DNA of 64,000 nucleotides from Brugia malayi (taxonomy: Eukaryota; Nematoda; Chromadorea; Rhabditida; Onchocercidae): positions 8,485,721-8,549,720 of the forward strand of contig NW_025062479.1 in assembly GCF_000002995.4 (NCBI RefSeq). The letters run 5' to 3'. Each line of letters begins with the position of its first letter. The stretch's first letter is position 1. Shown in pieces: positions 1 through 13,342 of this stretch. Made by a program: the position numbers and the translations under genes. The notes below the pieces were generated by a model. The model did not search any database, was not told the origin of the DNA, and saw nothing but the letters and a program-made list of their open reading frames with translations.

Positions 1-101
1 AGGTTTGTAAAAAGTTAGTTTGGAAATGGAAGAATTGAAATAGACATTAATACCACCGGCGTTCCAAACAATGGCTAATCGAAACTACAACAAAAGCAAC
101 A

Positions 102-281
102 ATGACAGAGATGACAGTGACAGAGCTTAATGCTCAGAGTTTGCTGTCAAATGACAAATGTGCTGAATGCACGGGTAGACAGATAGACAGACGCGCATTG
201 CAGCATATCCATCCATCTGATGAGGACGACGAACAGATATTAGGTTGGGATTTTTGCAGACACATGAACATGTATCCATAG
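102..281 (+). CDS. Short coding-like ORF, unrecognised (59 aa)
   Basis: An ATG-initiated open frame of 59 codons with balanced codon use and higher GC than its surroundings. It is acidic near the middle (SDEDDE) and has one CxxC (KCAEC) plus WDFC near the C-terminus. The frame is also open upstream of the ATG back to about position 54, so it could be part of an exon. The opposite strand is open over part of the same stretch, so the strand is not certain. I see no spacing that matches a known zinc-binding domain and do not recognise the product. Confidence 0.22.
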   Translation: MTEMTVTELNAQSLLSNDKCAECTGRQIDRRALQHIHPSDEDDEQILGWDFCRHMNMYP

Positions 282-3200
282 TAACTGAAGCGAACAGAAG
301 ATGCAGTCAAAGTTCAATTAGCACGAAATATATTTCAAAAATGAGTTGAGTAGTTCAATATGCGTCACCCAGATGAGTGGGAGATGGATGGGAGAAACCT
401 GAAAACGGTGCTTCTGCTCGATGCTCGACAGTTTGCTAATTCAAACTTCACCGATGCCTTCCTCTACAAATTGTTTGGAAGAACGAGAAGGTGGAAAAAC
501 TTCCTAATATTGCTTCATTTTGTCACCTCTACTCAACAGATAATCGACTTCCACAGTACTGTGAAATCTCATTGTGCTAATTTCATTCTATCTTGACCAG
601 TGATCTGATCAAACATTACGAATTAAAAAGGACAAAGCTGTGATGAGTAAAAATCTATTATTAAGATGGCATATATATCACAATTTGATTTAGTAGATTC
701 AACATTTTAGACGAAGCAGAATTCAAGATACACAGAATCGAAATTAAAATGTGAGAGATATTAGTGAATGACAATCTGTCATGTTCGAAACATCTGAGGA
801 AATATGACAAACAGAGGTAAATATCAAATGTAAAAAAATTAAAACTCGAAAAACTGACGCAAATATAAATATTTCATACTGTAAAAATAAAATGAAGCTA
901 AAATAATAAAAACAATAGGTCAGAAAAAATTCGAAATATGCTCATTTTGCTTAAATATACCACTGCTAGTTAAACGCTGATTGTTACTAATATGAGTCTC
1001 ATTTCATAATTGATAAGCGCATAATGAAAAAATTGTTTGCACTTACAGCCGAGAAGAAACCTTCCCGAAAAGTAATTCATAAGTTATTGAGATGTGAGAT
1101 GGTATTTAGCATCTACAATTGTATCATTCTTTGTCAAGCAGCTGTCGATGATGTCTTTACAACTATTGCAATCATCACTGTTTTCTCCATTTCTCCACTA
1201 AGTAAATAAATCATCCCATTTTGAGTACTGAAGTATCATGAATTCAAAAATATGCTAGCTGTGAGGGTAACTTCATTTTTTAGAATCAGGTGGCGAAAGG
1301 ATGAGGCGAGATTTTCTATTCATCTTACATTTTTCGTTCGAAACTTTGTCAGCCTCACGTACAAATCAACCAAATAAATTTATTAACAAATCACTAAACC
1401 TATTCCATAACTGTGTAACAAAGCCTTTCCAAAGTTATACTGTTCCAAAAGGTTATAGTATTTCCCCAATACTTCTATATAGAAAGAAAGTGCAGAAAAT
1501 AGTAAGAGTAAAGTGACATAAGAATGATAAATAAATTATAAATCCGTTTTTAATTAGCAATGGAAAGGAGTTGCAATTTTCCACTTTTGAAAGGGAAGAA
1601 TAAGAAGTGCTAATGACACGACGAGTTACGAAACATCAAATACTGCAAGATCCTATTGTTGCTTTGTAGAATGACGTCTCTCCTAGTACTACTTAAATGT
1701 ATTCTGCGAACCTCTGATGTATACATTTGGGACTGAAACAATATGCAGTAAAGTTAATCACTAAAATATTGTCTGCTTTTTAGTTCACACTTGATTATCA
1801 TTTGACTTTGAGATGTTATTTCATGACCTTTAAATATTATAAGGAATTGTAAATGTACATTGTGTGAATTGTGCACTAAATTATTCGTTTTATTTATTCA
1901 CGTTTTTGAGCTTTGATTAGTGAAAATACGCACTTTCATCTAGTTTTCAATTAACCATACTTGAAGTTTGTTATGTAAAAAAATATTCAAGTGCTTAAAT
2001 TATGTGAGCACAGCATGGTTAGTCAATAAGTTTAAGTAAGTGTATGTTTTTTTGTAACAGGAATAAATAAAGAAGCTCGCTGAATCAATTGTACTATGGA
2101 TACTTTTAAACTGATTTACCAAGCAAGTTTCATAAATAAATCTCTTTCTCAAAGTAGTTCCTATCAAATTAGAGAAAAAAGAAATTTTTTTAAAATTATT
2201 TTTGAAAATGTCACTTTGAGAGGGCTTCAAAGAAAAGAATTTCGTAATTATTGAGAAATATGAGCTATTTTACGTGGAATGTTTAGTCAACACTCGACGA
2301 AGGTAATATAGTTTAAAGGATGTAAATGAACTGTAAAGTATGTAAAGATGAAGATATGTTTATAATATTAGATGAATCAAACACGAACAATATTGTTTTA
2401 CTTTGGTATTACTAGGAAAGGAATAGACCAAAAGCAAATAGGAATTCATCATACGTGAATTTATTTCATTACTTTATCATTATATCAAAATTTCTACACG
2501 CTATAAGACTCATATTGGTTTTTTTGTAAATTGTCATGTCATTTGACATTATATCTGTTAAGCTTTCTTGAGAATTCTGTTAGATAAATCTTGCAGTAAC
2601 GAATCTCAGAACTAGGAGATCGAATTTGGATTAATATGAGAGTCTTCCAGTTGAGCAAAAAATGTCACACAGCAACGAATTGTTTCTTCGATTCACTTTT
2701 CTTTTGATAGATCTCAGTGATGACATCCATGAAATAATATAATTCCAGCAAAAGTCTATTAGCACTTCCCATTTCACTACATCTGTTAGCTTCATGAGAA
2801 TTCTGCTACATAAATTGGGAGAGTATGTTTCTTGCTATTGAGAGACTTTCCTTTCGATGTTCAAATGGACTTAGATCACAAAGAGCATGATCATTTTACA
2901 TCACTTTCCATAGCTGATAAGCCTAGCTCATTTTTACACTCGGCTTATTTTTCTCACGATACACGGCTTAGGGTTGCAAATTGCACGGATTTCTTCCCTT
3001 CATATTAGAAAACGGCAATGGAGAAAGAAGAATGTAATGCAAAGGGGTGTTCATTTTTTACAATTGTTCCCCAACTATGTTTTTTTTTTAAGCAATTATA
3101 TAAGATGATTAAGATGGAAGTTAAGAACAATAGTGCAAACTTTGAGAAACTTAGGCCGATATGTTTGGTGTCTTGTATGTTAGTCTGCGTATTATACCAA

Positions 3201-3414
3201 TCCAGCTCTCATATATATATAGAAACATCAAAAGGAAAACTTGAAGGTTGATTCTGGTATCAAGAAGAAACAAATTCAGGATGTGAACAAGACGTACACG
3301 GCATTGTGACATAAAGCCTGACATTTCCTCATGCAATTGTACCCTATCAGTCTGCAACTTATCGATGAAACTATTCATTTCCACTTGTTATTGCAGTATG
3401 TAAAATACGAAGCA
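282..3414. other. Gene-poor AT-rich stretch left of the inverted repeat
   Basis: No confident gene. Weak exon-like pieces are a minus-strand segment at 1084-1197 (acceptor TTACTTAG, then an open frame with motif DDCNSCKDIIDSC ending in TAA) and a minus-strand segment at about 3290-3390 (frame MNSFIDKLQ followed by HEEMSGFMSQC). A diverged direct repeat of about 36 bp (ATCTGTTAGCTT...GAGAATTCTG) occurs near 2549 and 2780. None can be joined into a gene model. Confidence 0.4.
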
Positions 3415-4293
3415 ATTTTATTTGTTAGCAACCACAATGTATAGATATTAATCTATAGCAGTAATATTGATAATTTATCTACAATATTAATAATTTATCT
3501 ACGCAGAGTATCTACAAATGAGATGAAGAAAATGGGTAAATGAATAAATTGGTCGGGAAATGAGCTGAATTGTGAGTGAGGAAGAGCAGCAGAATTGTAG
3601 CTTACTGGTAAGGAAAAAACTGATAAAACTGAGAAGTTGATTGAGACAAAAGGTTTAGACCCTTATATAGTGGGTCTGACTTGCAGCAACAGCATGATTA
3701 TTGAGTATCAGATGATCTTTACTCTTTATATAGTAAGAGATGGGTTTTAATACTGTAGTTTCTTAAAGAATGACTATTAGCTTAGAAAACCTTTACAATA
3801 TTTCGACATTGTAAGCAAATTTGATTTGCAACAAAGAAGTAGTTTTTAACATATTAAACAATGCACATACTCTTTGTTATCAGACAAGCAGATAAGCTCA
3901 ACTACAGTGAGAAAATGAGAATTGAAATAATGATTGCTTACATCATGTATAATTTGAAACAGTTTTACATTTCTAATGCTTAATTAAAATGAATTTTAAT
4001 ATTATGGATTAATACAATTTTGTCTGATATATTTTGTAAGTTATTTGGAGGTTTGCATGACTGTTTCGAATTCCGCGACACGAGTAGTAAAATTGATGAT
4101 AATATACTTTTGTAATAAACTGTTCGTAAGTTTGTGATTCATCTAATGCATAAATTATACTATTTGCTTTTTGCCTGCAAATATGATTAATTCAGGAATT
4201 ATCTTGGGCTGTGACTAAACAGTATCGTTTGAACTGCAAATATTTCACAATTTTCTCTTCTTGGTGGTGTTTTTCTCTCAATTTGTTCTCAAA

Positions 4294-5721
4294 CTTTTAG
4301 AAATTTTCTCACTCTGAGATCTCTAACTCTTAGACTCATCGATGTATTATTAAATATAGTTTTCATTTTTTAATGTTTGGAAAGAGCTTTATTGGTTTCC
4401 TTGACTGATATTATAATATTGTCAACGTAAAAATTTTTTCTAACTTCATCAACAAGTTTGCTACCATAATTTTCCAGATGATAATTAAAAGTAGCCGATA
4501 ATAAAAAGGTGACGATATTACTCCAAATGAAACTATATCTGCTACTATAATGTTCAGTATTATCCTCTGTTATCTGCTTCCAAATATTCTTTAACCAAAC
4601 CAGTTTCTTTATACGGAAGTAATTCTAACTTTAAGAAAGACTTTTCAATAGGTGTTACTATTAAAATATCCATCATTCAGAAACGAAGTAGCACTCCTAC
4701 TAATTCGGAAAGAGTTAAAGGTCCACGACATAAAACTTCATTTAAGCTTTTAAATGTGATGAGGCATCGTGGACGATTCTAAGTTTGATTGTTGTCTTGT
4801 TGGAGTTATAACTTGAGGTGAAAGAAACAATGAATGTCGTCTTTTCTGGATATATCCCTTCAATAATATTCGATTGCAACTGGTCGAGAATTGTTTCATC
4901 ATACTTAAGTAGTTGTTCATCGTTCAATAACTAGAAATTTTAGACGACCTAAACACAAACCAAAATTATTGCTTAACTTTGCCCGGTCACTTGATATCTT
5001 CCATTAAATTTGGTGATGCTTTCCTGAAATCGTTTTAAAGCTTCTTCGTTATCATGCTGATTAGGCTGTTCTTGTTTCCCTATAAATTCTAGTTTCCAGA
5101 ATCAGTCGATCTTTGGAGTGTCAACAATAATAGAATAATTGTGGTTTGATCCTCTTTTCTTTTCTGAATGGCATGATATTTGGTATATGCTACCACTTCG
5201 TTAGGTTCATGAAACCTCTCGTTGAAGCAATTATTGTACTTATCTCTATATCCACTTCCAGCTATCACTGAACCGACTATTAAAGAAAACCCTAAGTTTA
5301 TAGTTTTCAAAAGTAATAAACTTAAAGAAATGGTCTACTCCAATAATTAGATCCGGTTGTTTCCAGTCTTCATTTTTCTCCTTTAGTGAAAATGTCTGTT
5401 ACATTGCATTGGTTTATGGAAACTATTCTCATTTTATTTGTTAAATTGTCGACTACTGTAGCTGTGATAGGTAAAAACTCTGATTCTTATTTTTATTCCA
5501 ATTCGCAATTTGGCACACAAGAATGCTTGAGGGTTCCTATTACCAAATTCCATGAATTTCACTTTCTCGTATTCAATCTCTTGTAGACTTAATCGACTTG
5601 CTAGTTTTTTTGATATACAAGTTGCTTAAAATTCCGGCTGCTGAAGTACCGATTCCACCTTTACTTCTTCGTGGGCATTTCGCTCCTCCAACTTTCTCGC
5701 CGCCTCCTCCAAGCGGATCAT
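4294..5721 (-). pseudogene. Decayed BEL/Pao gag-pol fragment in left arm
   Basis: Minus-strand relic with many stops and frame changes. Pieces align in order with the fuller element at 19153-25332: a protease region (LASRLSLQEIEYEKVK, FGNRNPQ), the stretch before RT (PDLIIGVDHFFKFITFEN, GSVIAGSGY), the RT N-terminal part (DQLQSNIIEG, KLRIVHDASSHLK) and the RT core (LLSATFNYHLEN, NFYVDNIIIS, NNTSMSLR). RNase H and integrase are missing. The first about 95 bp (5626-5721) are GC-richer with an open frame of 31 codons (MIRLEEAARKLEE...). The relic is a different, older lineage member than the full element, judged by the many residue differences. Confidence 0.8.
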
Positions 5722-7408
5722 GAGCGAGATTTTAAATTGAAAAGGCTACATTTTACAGCCTTATCTTTAATTTGAGGACTTTATGCAATCTTTCATGAAG
5801 CAATCGATTTATGACAGTAAAGACAACTGAATGATTCGGTAAAGGCAGATAAGTGCACATAACCTCAGTTTATTTCAATCTCTTTTGCGCTCTTTAATTC
5901 AATCTAGCTTAATTAAAAATTTTAGCGCTTTGAATCTATATTGTCGAAAAATACAAGAACAATAGCAAACTAAATCTCAGATACCATCTTCCTTCTCAAT
6001 TTCCATGCTTTTTCCTTTCCTCTCCAATAGACCACTATTGAAGTTCGTCGAATTTTGTTTAATCAATTATTTCAAAAATTTTAAAACTTTATAAATTAAA
6101 TAGCCTTGACAGATCTTTAAATACATGACAATAGTTTACTCATTACATTCAATCGAATCTAATAAAAAAGATAAAAAAAAAAAAAAAGGAAACAAAAATC
6201 TTTCCATTTTACTTTCAATCCAAATGAATAGTCCTCGAAACTGTTATCTTTCAAAAAAAAAAAAAAAAAAACGAAAAAAAAAAAAAAAAACGAAACAAAT
6301 GAATATTTCACACTGTTTCTTATCAAATTGCTTTTTTATCATTTTTACTAACTATTATAAATTTTCGAATTATAGGAAAAACGTTTTTTGCAGGACCGCT
6401 TGAAATTTTTGAAGACATATTGTTGCTTGACTGAAAAGAATAACCAGTATTTGGGATAGATTTATTTTTACAAATACAAGTATTTCATTTCCACACTAAT
6501 CTTCCTGCTACTACGAGGATAAGTAGTCGAACAACTAAAAAAATTTTGCAGATTAGCTGCTGAATTTGATGCATTATTTATGTGGAACATAATTTTATTT
6601 GGACATATTTCCAATAGTGATTATACTTAAAGATATTGTATAATTTCATTTAATATACAAACATATTACATTTAAGTTTTTTAGATGATCTTAATTTTGT
6701 TTTAGTTTATGTTCTGTGATAACCTACTTCGTTTGGCTCCACGTACAAGCAAAGCAGGTGTGGCTTATGATTAAATATCAAGAAAGTAAAATATAGTATG
6801 CAAAAAACACTATTGGGTAAGTTTTATGATTAGTGTAAACTATTAATAATTTCGCTCTTAAAAATGGTTTTTAATAATAAAAAAGAAAATCTTGCGTAGA
6901 AGCTTTGGAAATTTAACGAGCGATCAAATTTAATGACAAGCCATCAAAACTGCAAAATTTGAATGGTGGAAACAAATGACCACTTTTCAAAATGATTTTT
7001 GCAACACGCATCGATGGGTTCGGTGTCATTCAAAGTTGAAGAAAAAGAAAGTGTAATCAATTCTAGATAGCTTTAGATGACGTTGTGGTACATTCCGGAA
7101 AGTGTAGCACTGATCCGGACGCAATCCAATGAATTTTAAATCATTTAGATTATGTTTTTTCTTTGTGCTAGTTTATTCCACAAAAATAGTGCTTAAAAAT
7201 ATTTTCAAGTTCAAATATTTTGAAGTTTTCAAAAATTATTATTATTATTAATTATTTGAAAAAAGATTGCGCAAATCGTAGCAGTTGTTGACTTTTTAAG
7301 GCTGTTCAAGCGAAATGTTGTACCAGATAGTTAGTTCATTAAGATCACTGAACATCTTTACCATGACCGCCTTTATCGCCAAGTACTCTGTGATTGTTTT
7401 ACTCTTCT

Positions 7409-7410
<2 letters not shown>

Positions 7411-7450
<40 letters not shown>
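7411..7450. repeat. (TA)20 microsatellite, left arm
   Basis: Forty bases of pure TA repeat. It is the main length difference between the arms: the partner at 11622-11653 has 16 units. Confidence 0.95.
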
Positions 7451-7452
<2 letters not shown>

Positions 7453-8140
7453 CGCTATAATCGTCTACGGGTATCTATTGCCTGTATTTCTTCCTCAATA
7501 TCATTGAGTGCTTATAGTTGGATATTATCCTGCGATGACAGTACCGTAAATATGATACGAAAAAACTTTGATACTTACAATTCCCGGTAAGACTGAGAAT
7601 TTTCTCCATTTTTGTAACAAATTATATAAATTATCATTGGGGATTTTTGTAGATGCTAATTTTGTTCCCGTTTATTAAATTTATAGAGTCACTACTACTC
7701 TTGCTAATAATTTGATGTATAATTTGTTTGTTACAAAATTTTATGTATAGGTCTATTGTTTGGATTATCATTAGTGTTGTTGCTGTCGCTATCATTTTAC
7801 TCAGATTTTTAGTTAACTATTATATCTTCAAAAGCTTTAATCCTCCCTGAGGTTAAATTGAATCTTTCTAAGTTTGAAAATGGAAAAATTAAGTCATTGT
7901 GATAATAAGGTAGAATTTATATTGTCTGTACTATTTCGCTCTTACAAATAATACCTTGACAACAGTAATAGGTGCTGGAAGTGGTGTACAAAATACAGCT
8001 TGGCCATTTTCGTGCTGTCTTTCGTTGTTCTCTTCGTTTTTTCGTTTTCTTTTGTTCTTATTTTCAATGATTTAGATCTCCATTATTGTTCTTACTGATT
8101 TATTTATGACAGGACTTCGCCGAGCTTACCATTCTTCTAT

Positions 8141-10931
8141 TCCATTTTATACAAGTTAGGCTTACAAAAATGAATTGTAATATTAACCTATTTCAACTTT
8201 CTGTTTTCATTATTTCATTGCTTTTAGTTGAAAGGATTGTCTTTTCTCATGATTTGACAGAATTGAAGAGCAATTCATAAGTTTGAAGTGTAAGATGAAG
8301 ATATCTCGAAGTTTTATTTCTAAAGAACTTATTTGGGGCAATATTGTACTGATGCTGAATAGCTTAGGCAAACGCACTTTGTTTAACTTAACTATCTGGA
8401 TCACCCCCATTATAGGTTAATATATGCCTGAAAAAGGACGGCATGTGGTCCATGTATGAATAAAATGATTATCATATTCAATGGAAACATAACTGAATGA
8501 AAGATAAATAAAAGGGTTACAGTTCTCTAGTTTATTCCTGAGTGTTTATTTCCAAAAATAAAAGTTTCTTCAAAAACTTGTCTTTCTCTTCTTCATTAAT
8601 TGTCTTAACTTTAGTTTTTTATACCATAATTAAATGACAGCTTCCTAATTACCCGATTACTGAATTATGAAATGTTTTATGGAAAATTTCTATTGGTAGT
8701 GATAAATAACAAATTCATTTCGAAGAAGAAATGTTAAAATATTTCAAGGTTGATGTTTGATGTTCAGAGAAGTCGTCACTATTGATGGATTAATATGCAA
8801 CGCAAAAGCCTTTATCAGCCTAAATCTCTGATTATCCATGCAGATATTGCTCAAAAATGTTTTAGATACCAATGGTGATCATCTCATTCTGTTTGCAAAG
8901 GTATATGTATTAATAATTTCAGTGTCCTTTCATGCCTCTTTGTTTCGGATATTTAAAATCAAAATAGATATTTCAAAATTTACATTGAAGTATAGGACGA
9001 ATTTTGTTAAATTTAGAACTATAAAAAAACTCGGGATATTTGTGATCAGCTTGAATGTTTATTAAAAAGGCTTGAAATAGACCGATTGAAATAGATTTAT
9101 ATTTAACATTTTATGATGGATATTTCCACTTCTTTACGTTCAGTTTTCAAAATCTTTTCTAAACAAGGAATGTACAGAAGAATTAAAAGTTTCACTGATT
9201 GTAATTCTATACCTAAAAAAAAAAATTTTAATTAAATTTCATATTCTTAATCACTAATATATAAATTGCTTTATCAGAGTCAATCACTGTTTAACAAGAA
9301 ATGATATTGCTTTCCTAAGATATATTTCCTCGAATATTGTAGAGTCCTTCTTCTGCATTTACGACATCGAATATTTTCAATGTATCTATAATGGTAAGTT
9401 GATTGGTGTACGAAAACGGTTTTTGACCGATAATTTAATTAGTTTCTGAATCGAGGTAATCATTTCAAGATTTCAAACAACAATTTAGTAGGAATTCAAA
9501 AAAAATCACGACAGGAGATTTCTCCAATTAGACCAGAGTTGAAGTAGCCAGGATTATTATTTTATAAAACACAAGCATACAGTACTACTCATGAAAATTC
9601 CTGGTTGTTAGAAGAAACTCCACAATCGTTCTTTCGATTTAAAGCTTCGAGATTTCTTCATTTTACATTTCAAACTTATCAATTGTTCTTCAACTTTATC
9701 AAATTTTAGAATCTTTTAAGTCTTTCGAGTAAAAGCAATGAAGTAATAAAGGCAGGAAGTTGAATTACTTCCCGAATAAATTAGTATTTCAGTTCATTTT
9801 TATAAGACCAAGTTGTATAAAAACGGAAACACTTTCCAGAACCAACTTGACGAGCTCTTCCAGTATGCAATTTAAAGCATTCACTTTCAAACTGGCAGAC
9901 GGTCTAATTTGTTTTGTCCCGGATGATTAAAACCAACTGATTAAATATAAAAATTGATTAATATCATCCACTAGAGAAAGGCATTTAACAAATACTTTAT
10001 TTCGTAAAAACCATATCAGAAATAAAACACGGATGATTTTTAAAGTGATATGTTATGATCTAATAAATAATGACTCATCTAATTTTAGATATTGTTTATC
10101 GTATATTCTATAATACATTTAATAAATGCATGCTATCTGTTATCTTAAGGGAGTACAACAAGAAGTATACATCTAAAATTTTAAAGAACTGGAATTAACA
10201 TTACTCTGATCATCTCTCATTACATTTACTTACGAAAGAGGGAAGCAGTTTAACAGAACTTATACCAGTTTTTAAAAGTAGATAAAGATTAAGCTAATGG
10301 AATATCAGCATTTAATAAAACCATAATTCCCGAACGTATGTATGTTCAATTCGTATAATGTAAGTGTGAAGACGGCTTTCAATCTCTGAATTTTTTTAGT
10401 TTTACAGATCACCTATTATGCGCCTCATGGAAGTGCATCGATGACTGGAAGTAGGGTGTTCAATAGAGCATGCATTTTTGACAAATAGAAAAAAGCAGTG
10501 TTTAGAAGGATTGCTAGCTGCTTAATTGCTTAAATTCCAAGGAACGATTTAGATCAATCCAAGTGTGACTAACAGGAATCGATTGCACCGATCCCCAAAT
10601 TGTCAACCATTCGGTGACAATTAACGTTTGCATTGTTGGACATGTAAGAAACAGTGCATATATTTTAATTGCAGTTTCTTTTCAAAAATATGCACGAAAA
10701 GTCCTGGAAAAAAAAACAACCGGTTTGAAAAACGAAACAATTTGATGTTAGGCAACAAAGCTAACTGATTCTGCCAATGATATGATCAAAAAACTGGCCA
10801 TTGTTAAATAACAGACTTTTAACTTACCTAGTTCTAATCTCTAAATTTCTTTTATGAGAAAAGATAAGTGATCTATGGTCTTGACAAATGTTATTCAGCC
10901 GAATTGTAATTATAACTGTAGATTTCTCAGG
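8141..10931. other. Unique spacer between palindrome arms
   Basis: About 2.8 kb of AT-rich sequence present once. The longest open frames (for example 8838-9065 plus and 8210-8410 minus) have no domain features, no splice-consistent extension and AT-driven composition. I see no gene. Confidence 0.6.
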
Positions 10932-11619
10932 ATAGAAGAATGGTAAGCTCGGCGAAGTCCTGTCATAAATAAATCAGTAAGAACAATAATGGAGATCTAA
11001 ATCATTGAAAATAAGAACAAAAGAAAACGAAAAAACGAAGAGAACAACGAAAGACAGCACGAAAATGGCCAAGCTGTATTTTGTACACCACTTCCAGCAC
11101 CTATTACTGTTGTCAAGGTATTATTTGTAAGAGCGAAATAGTACAGACAATATAAATTCTACCTTATTATCACAATGACTTAATTTTTCCATTTTCAAAC
11201 TTAGAAAGATTCAATTTAACCTCAGGGAGGATTAAAGCTTTTGAAGATATAATAGTTAACTAAAAATCTGAGTAAAATGATAGCGACAGCAACAACACTA
11301 ATGATAATCCAAACAATAGACCTATACATAAAATTTTGTAACAAACAAATTATACATCAAATTATTAGCAAGAGTAGTAGTGACTCTATAAATTTAATAA
11401 ACGGGAACAAAATTAGCATCTACAAAAATCCCCAATGATAATTTATATAATTTGTTACAAAAATGGAGAAAATTCTCAGTCTTACCGGGAATTGTAAGTA
11501 TCAAAGTTTTTTCGTATCATATTTACGGTACTGTCATCGCAGGATAATATCCAACTATAAGCACTCAATGATATTGAGGAAGAAATACAGGCAATAGATA
11601 CCCGTAGACGATTATAGCG

Positions 11620-11621
<2 letters not shown>

Positions 11622-11653
<32 letters not shown>
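11622..11653. repeat. (TA)16 microsatellite, right arm
   Basis: Thirty-two bases of TA repeat in the mirror position of 7411-7450, four units shorter. Confidence 0.95.
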
Positions 11654-11655
<2 letters not shown>

Positions 11656-13342
11656 AGAAGAGTAAAACAATCACAGAGTACTTGGCGATAAAGGCGGTCA
11701 TGGTAAAGATGTTCAGTGATCTTAATGAACTAACTATCTGGTACAACATTTCGCTTGAACAGCCTTAAAAAGTCAACAACTGCTACGATTTGCGCAATCT
11801 TTTTTCAAATAATTAATAATAATAATAATTTTTGAAAACTTCAAAATATTTGAACTTGAAAATATTTTTAAGCACTATTTTTGTGGAATAAACTAGCACA
11901 AAGAAAAAACATAATCTAAATGATTTAAAATTCATTGGATTGCGTCCGGATCAGTGCTACACTTTCCGGAATGTACCACAACGTCATCTAAAGCTATCTA
12001 GAATTGATTACACTTTCTTTTTCTTCAACTTTGAATGACACCGAACCCATCGATGCGTGTTGCAAAAATCATTTTGAAAAGTGGTCATTTGTTTCCACCA
12101 TTCAAATTTTGCAGTTTTGATGGCTTGTCATTAAATTTGATCGCTCGTTAAATTTCCAAAGCTTCTACGCAAGATTTTCTTTTTTATTATTAAAAACCAT
12201 TTTTAAGAGCGAAATTATTAATAGTTTACACTAATCATAAAACTTACCCAATAGTGTTTTTTGCATACTATATTTTACTTTCTTGATATTTAATCATAAG
12301 CCACACCTGCTTTGCTTGTACGTGGAGCCAAACGAAGTAGGTTATCACAGAACATAAACTAAAACAAAATTAAGATCATCTAAAAAACTTAAATGTAATA
12401 TGTTTGTATATTAAATGAAATTATACAATATCTTTAAGTATAATCACTATTGGAAATATGTCCAAATAAAATTATGTTCCACATAAATAATGCATCAAAT
12501 TCAGCAGCTAATCTGCAAAATTTTTTTAGTTGTTCGACTACTTATCCTCGTAGTAGCAGGAAGATTAGTGTGGAAATGAAATACTTGTATTTGTAAAAAT
12601 AAATCTATCCCAAATACTGGTTATTCTTTTCAGTCAAGCAACAATATGTCTTCAAAAATTTCAAGCGGTCCTGCAAAAAACGTTTTTCCTATAATTCGAA
12701 AATTTATAATAGTTAGTAAAAATGATAAAAAAGCAATTTGATAAGAAACAGTGTGAAATATTCATTTGTTTCGTTTTTTTTTTTTTTTTTTCGTTTTTTT
12801 TTTTTTTTTTTGAAAGATAACAGTTTCGAGGACTATTCATTTGGATTGAAAGTAAAATGGAAAGATTTTTGTTTCCTTTTTTTTTTTTTTTATCTTTTTT
12901 ATTAGATTCGATTGAATGTAATGAGTAAACTATTGTCATGTATTTAAAGATCTGTCAAGGCTATTTAATTTATAAAGTTTTAAAATTTTTGAAATAATTG
13001 ATTAAACAAAATTCGACGAACTTCAATAGTGGTCTATTGGAGAGGAAAGGAAAAAGCATGGAAATTGAGAAGGAAGATGGTATCTGAGATTTAGTTTGCT
13101 ATTGTTCTTGTATTTTTCGACAATATAGATTCAAAGCGCTAAAATTTTTAATTAAGCTAGATTGAATTAAAGAGCGCAAAAGAGATTGAAATAAACTGAG
13201 GTTATGTGCACTTATCTGCCTTTACCGAATCATTCAGTTGTCTTTACTGTCATAAATCGATTGCTTCATGAAAGATTGCATAAAGTCCTCAAATTAAAGA
13301 TAAGGCTGTAAAATGTAGCCTTTTCAATTTAAAATCTCGCTC

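Larger units (their letters stand above)
3415..8140 (+). repeat. Inverted repeat, left arm
   Basis: Left arm of the palindrome. It contains, on the minus strand, a decayed BEL/Pao pol fragment (about 4294-5721), A-rich runs at 6173-6290 and a (TA)20 microsatellite. The region 3882-4053 is also related to a lone diverged copy at 27536-27707. Confidence 0.9.

Noticed and set aside
102..281. LIM or other zinc-finger domain in the 59-codon frame
   Set aside because: CxxC is followed by His residues at the wrong spacing for a LIM or classical zinc finger.
6125..6403. 92-codon lysine-rich open frame in the left arm (mirror 12661-12939)
   Set aside because: It is made mostly of poly(A) translated as lysine; the A-run lengths differ between arms and there is no domain or splice support.
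7315..7590. Open frame with an Ile-Tyr repeat
   Set aside because: The repeat is the TA microsatellite in translation, and its length varies between arms.
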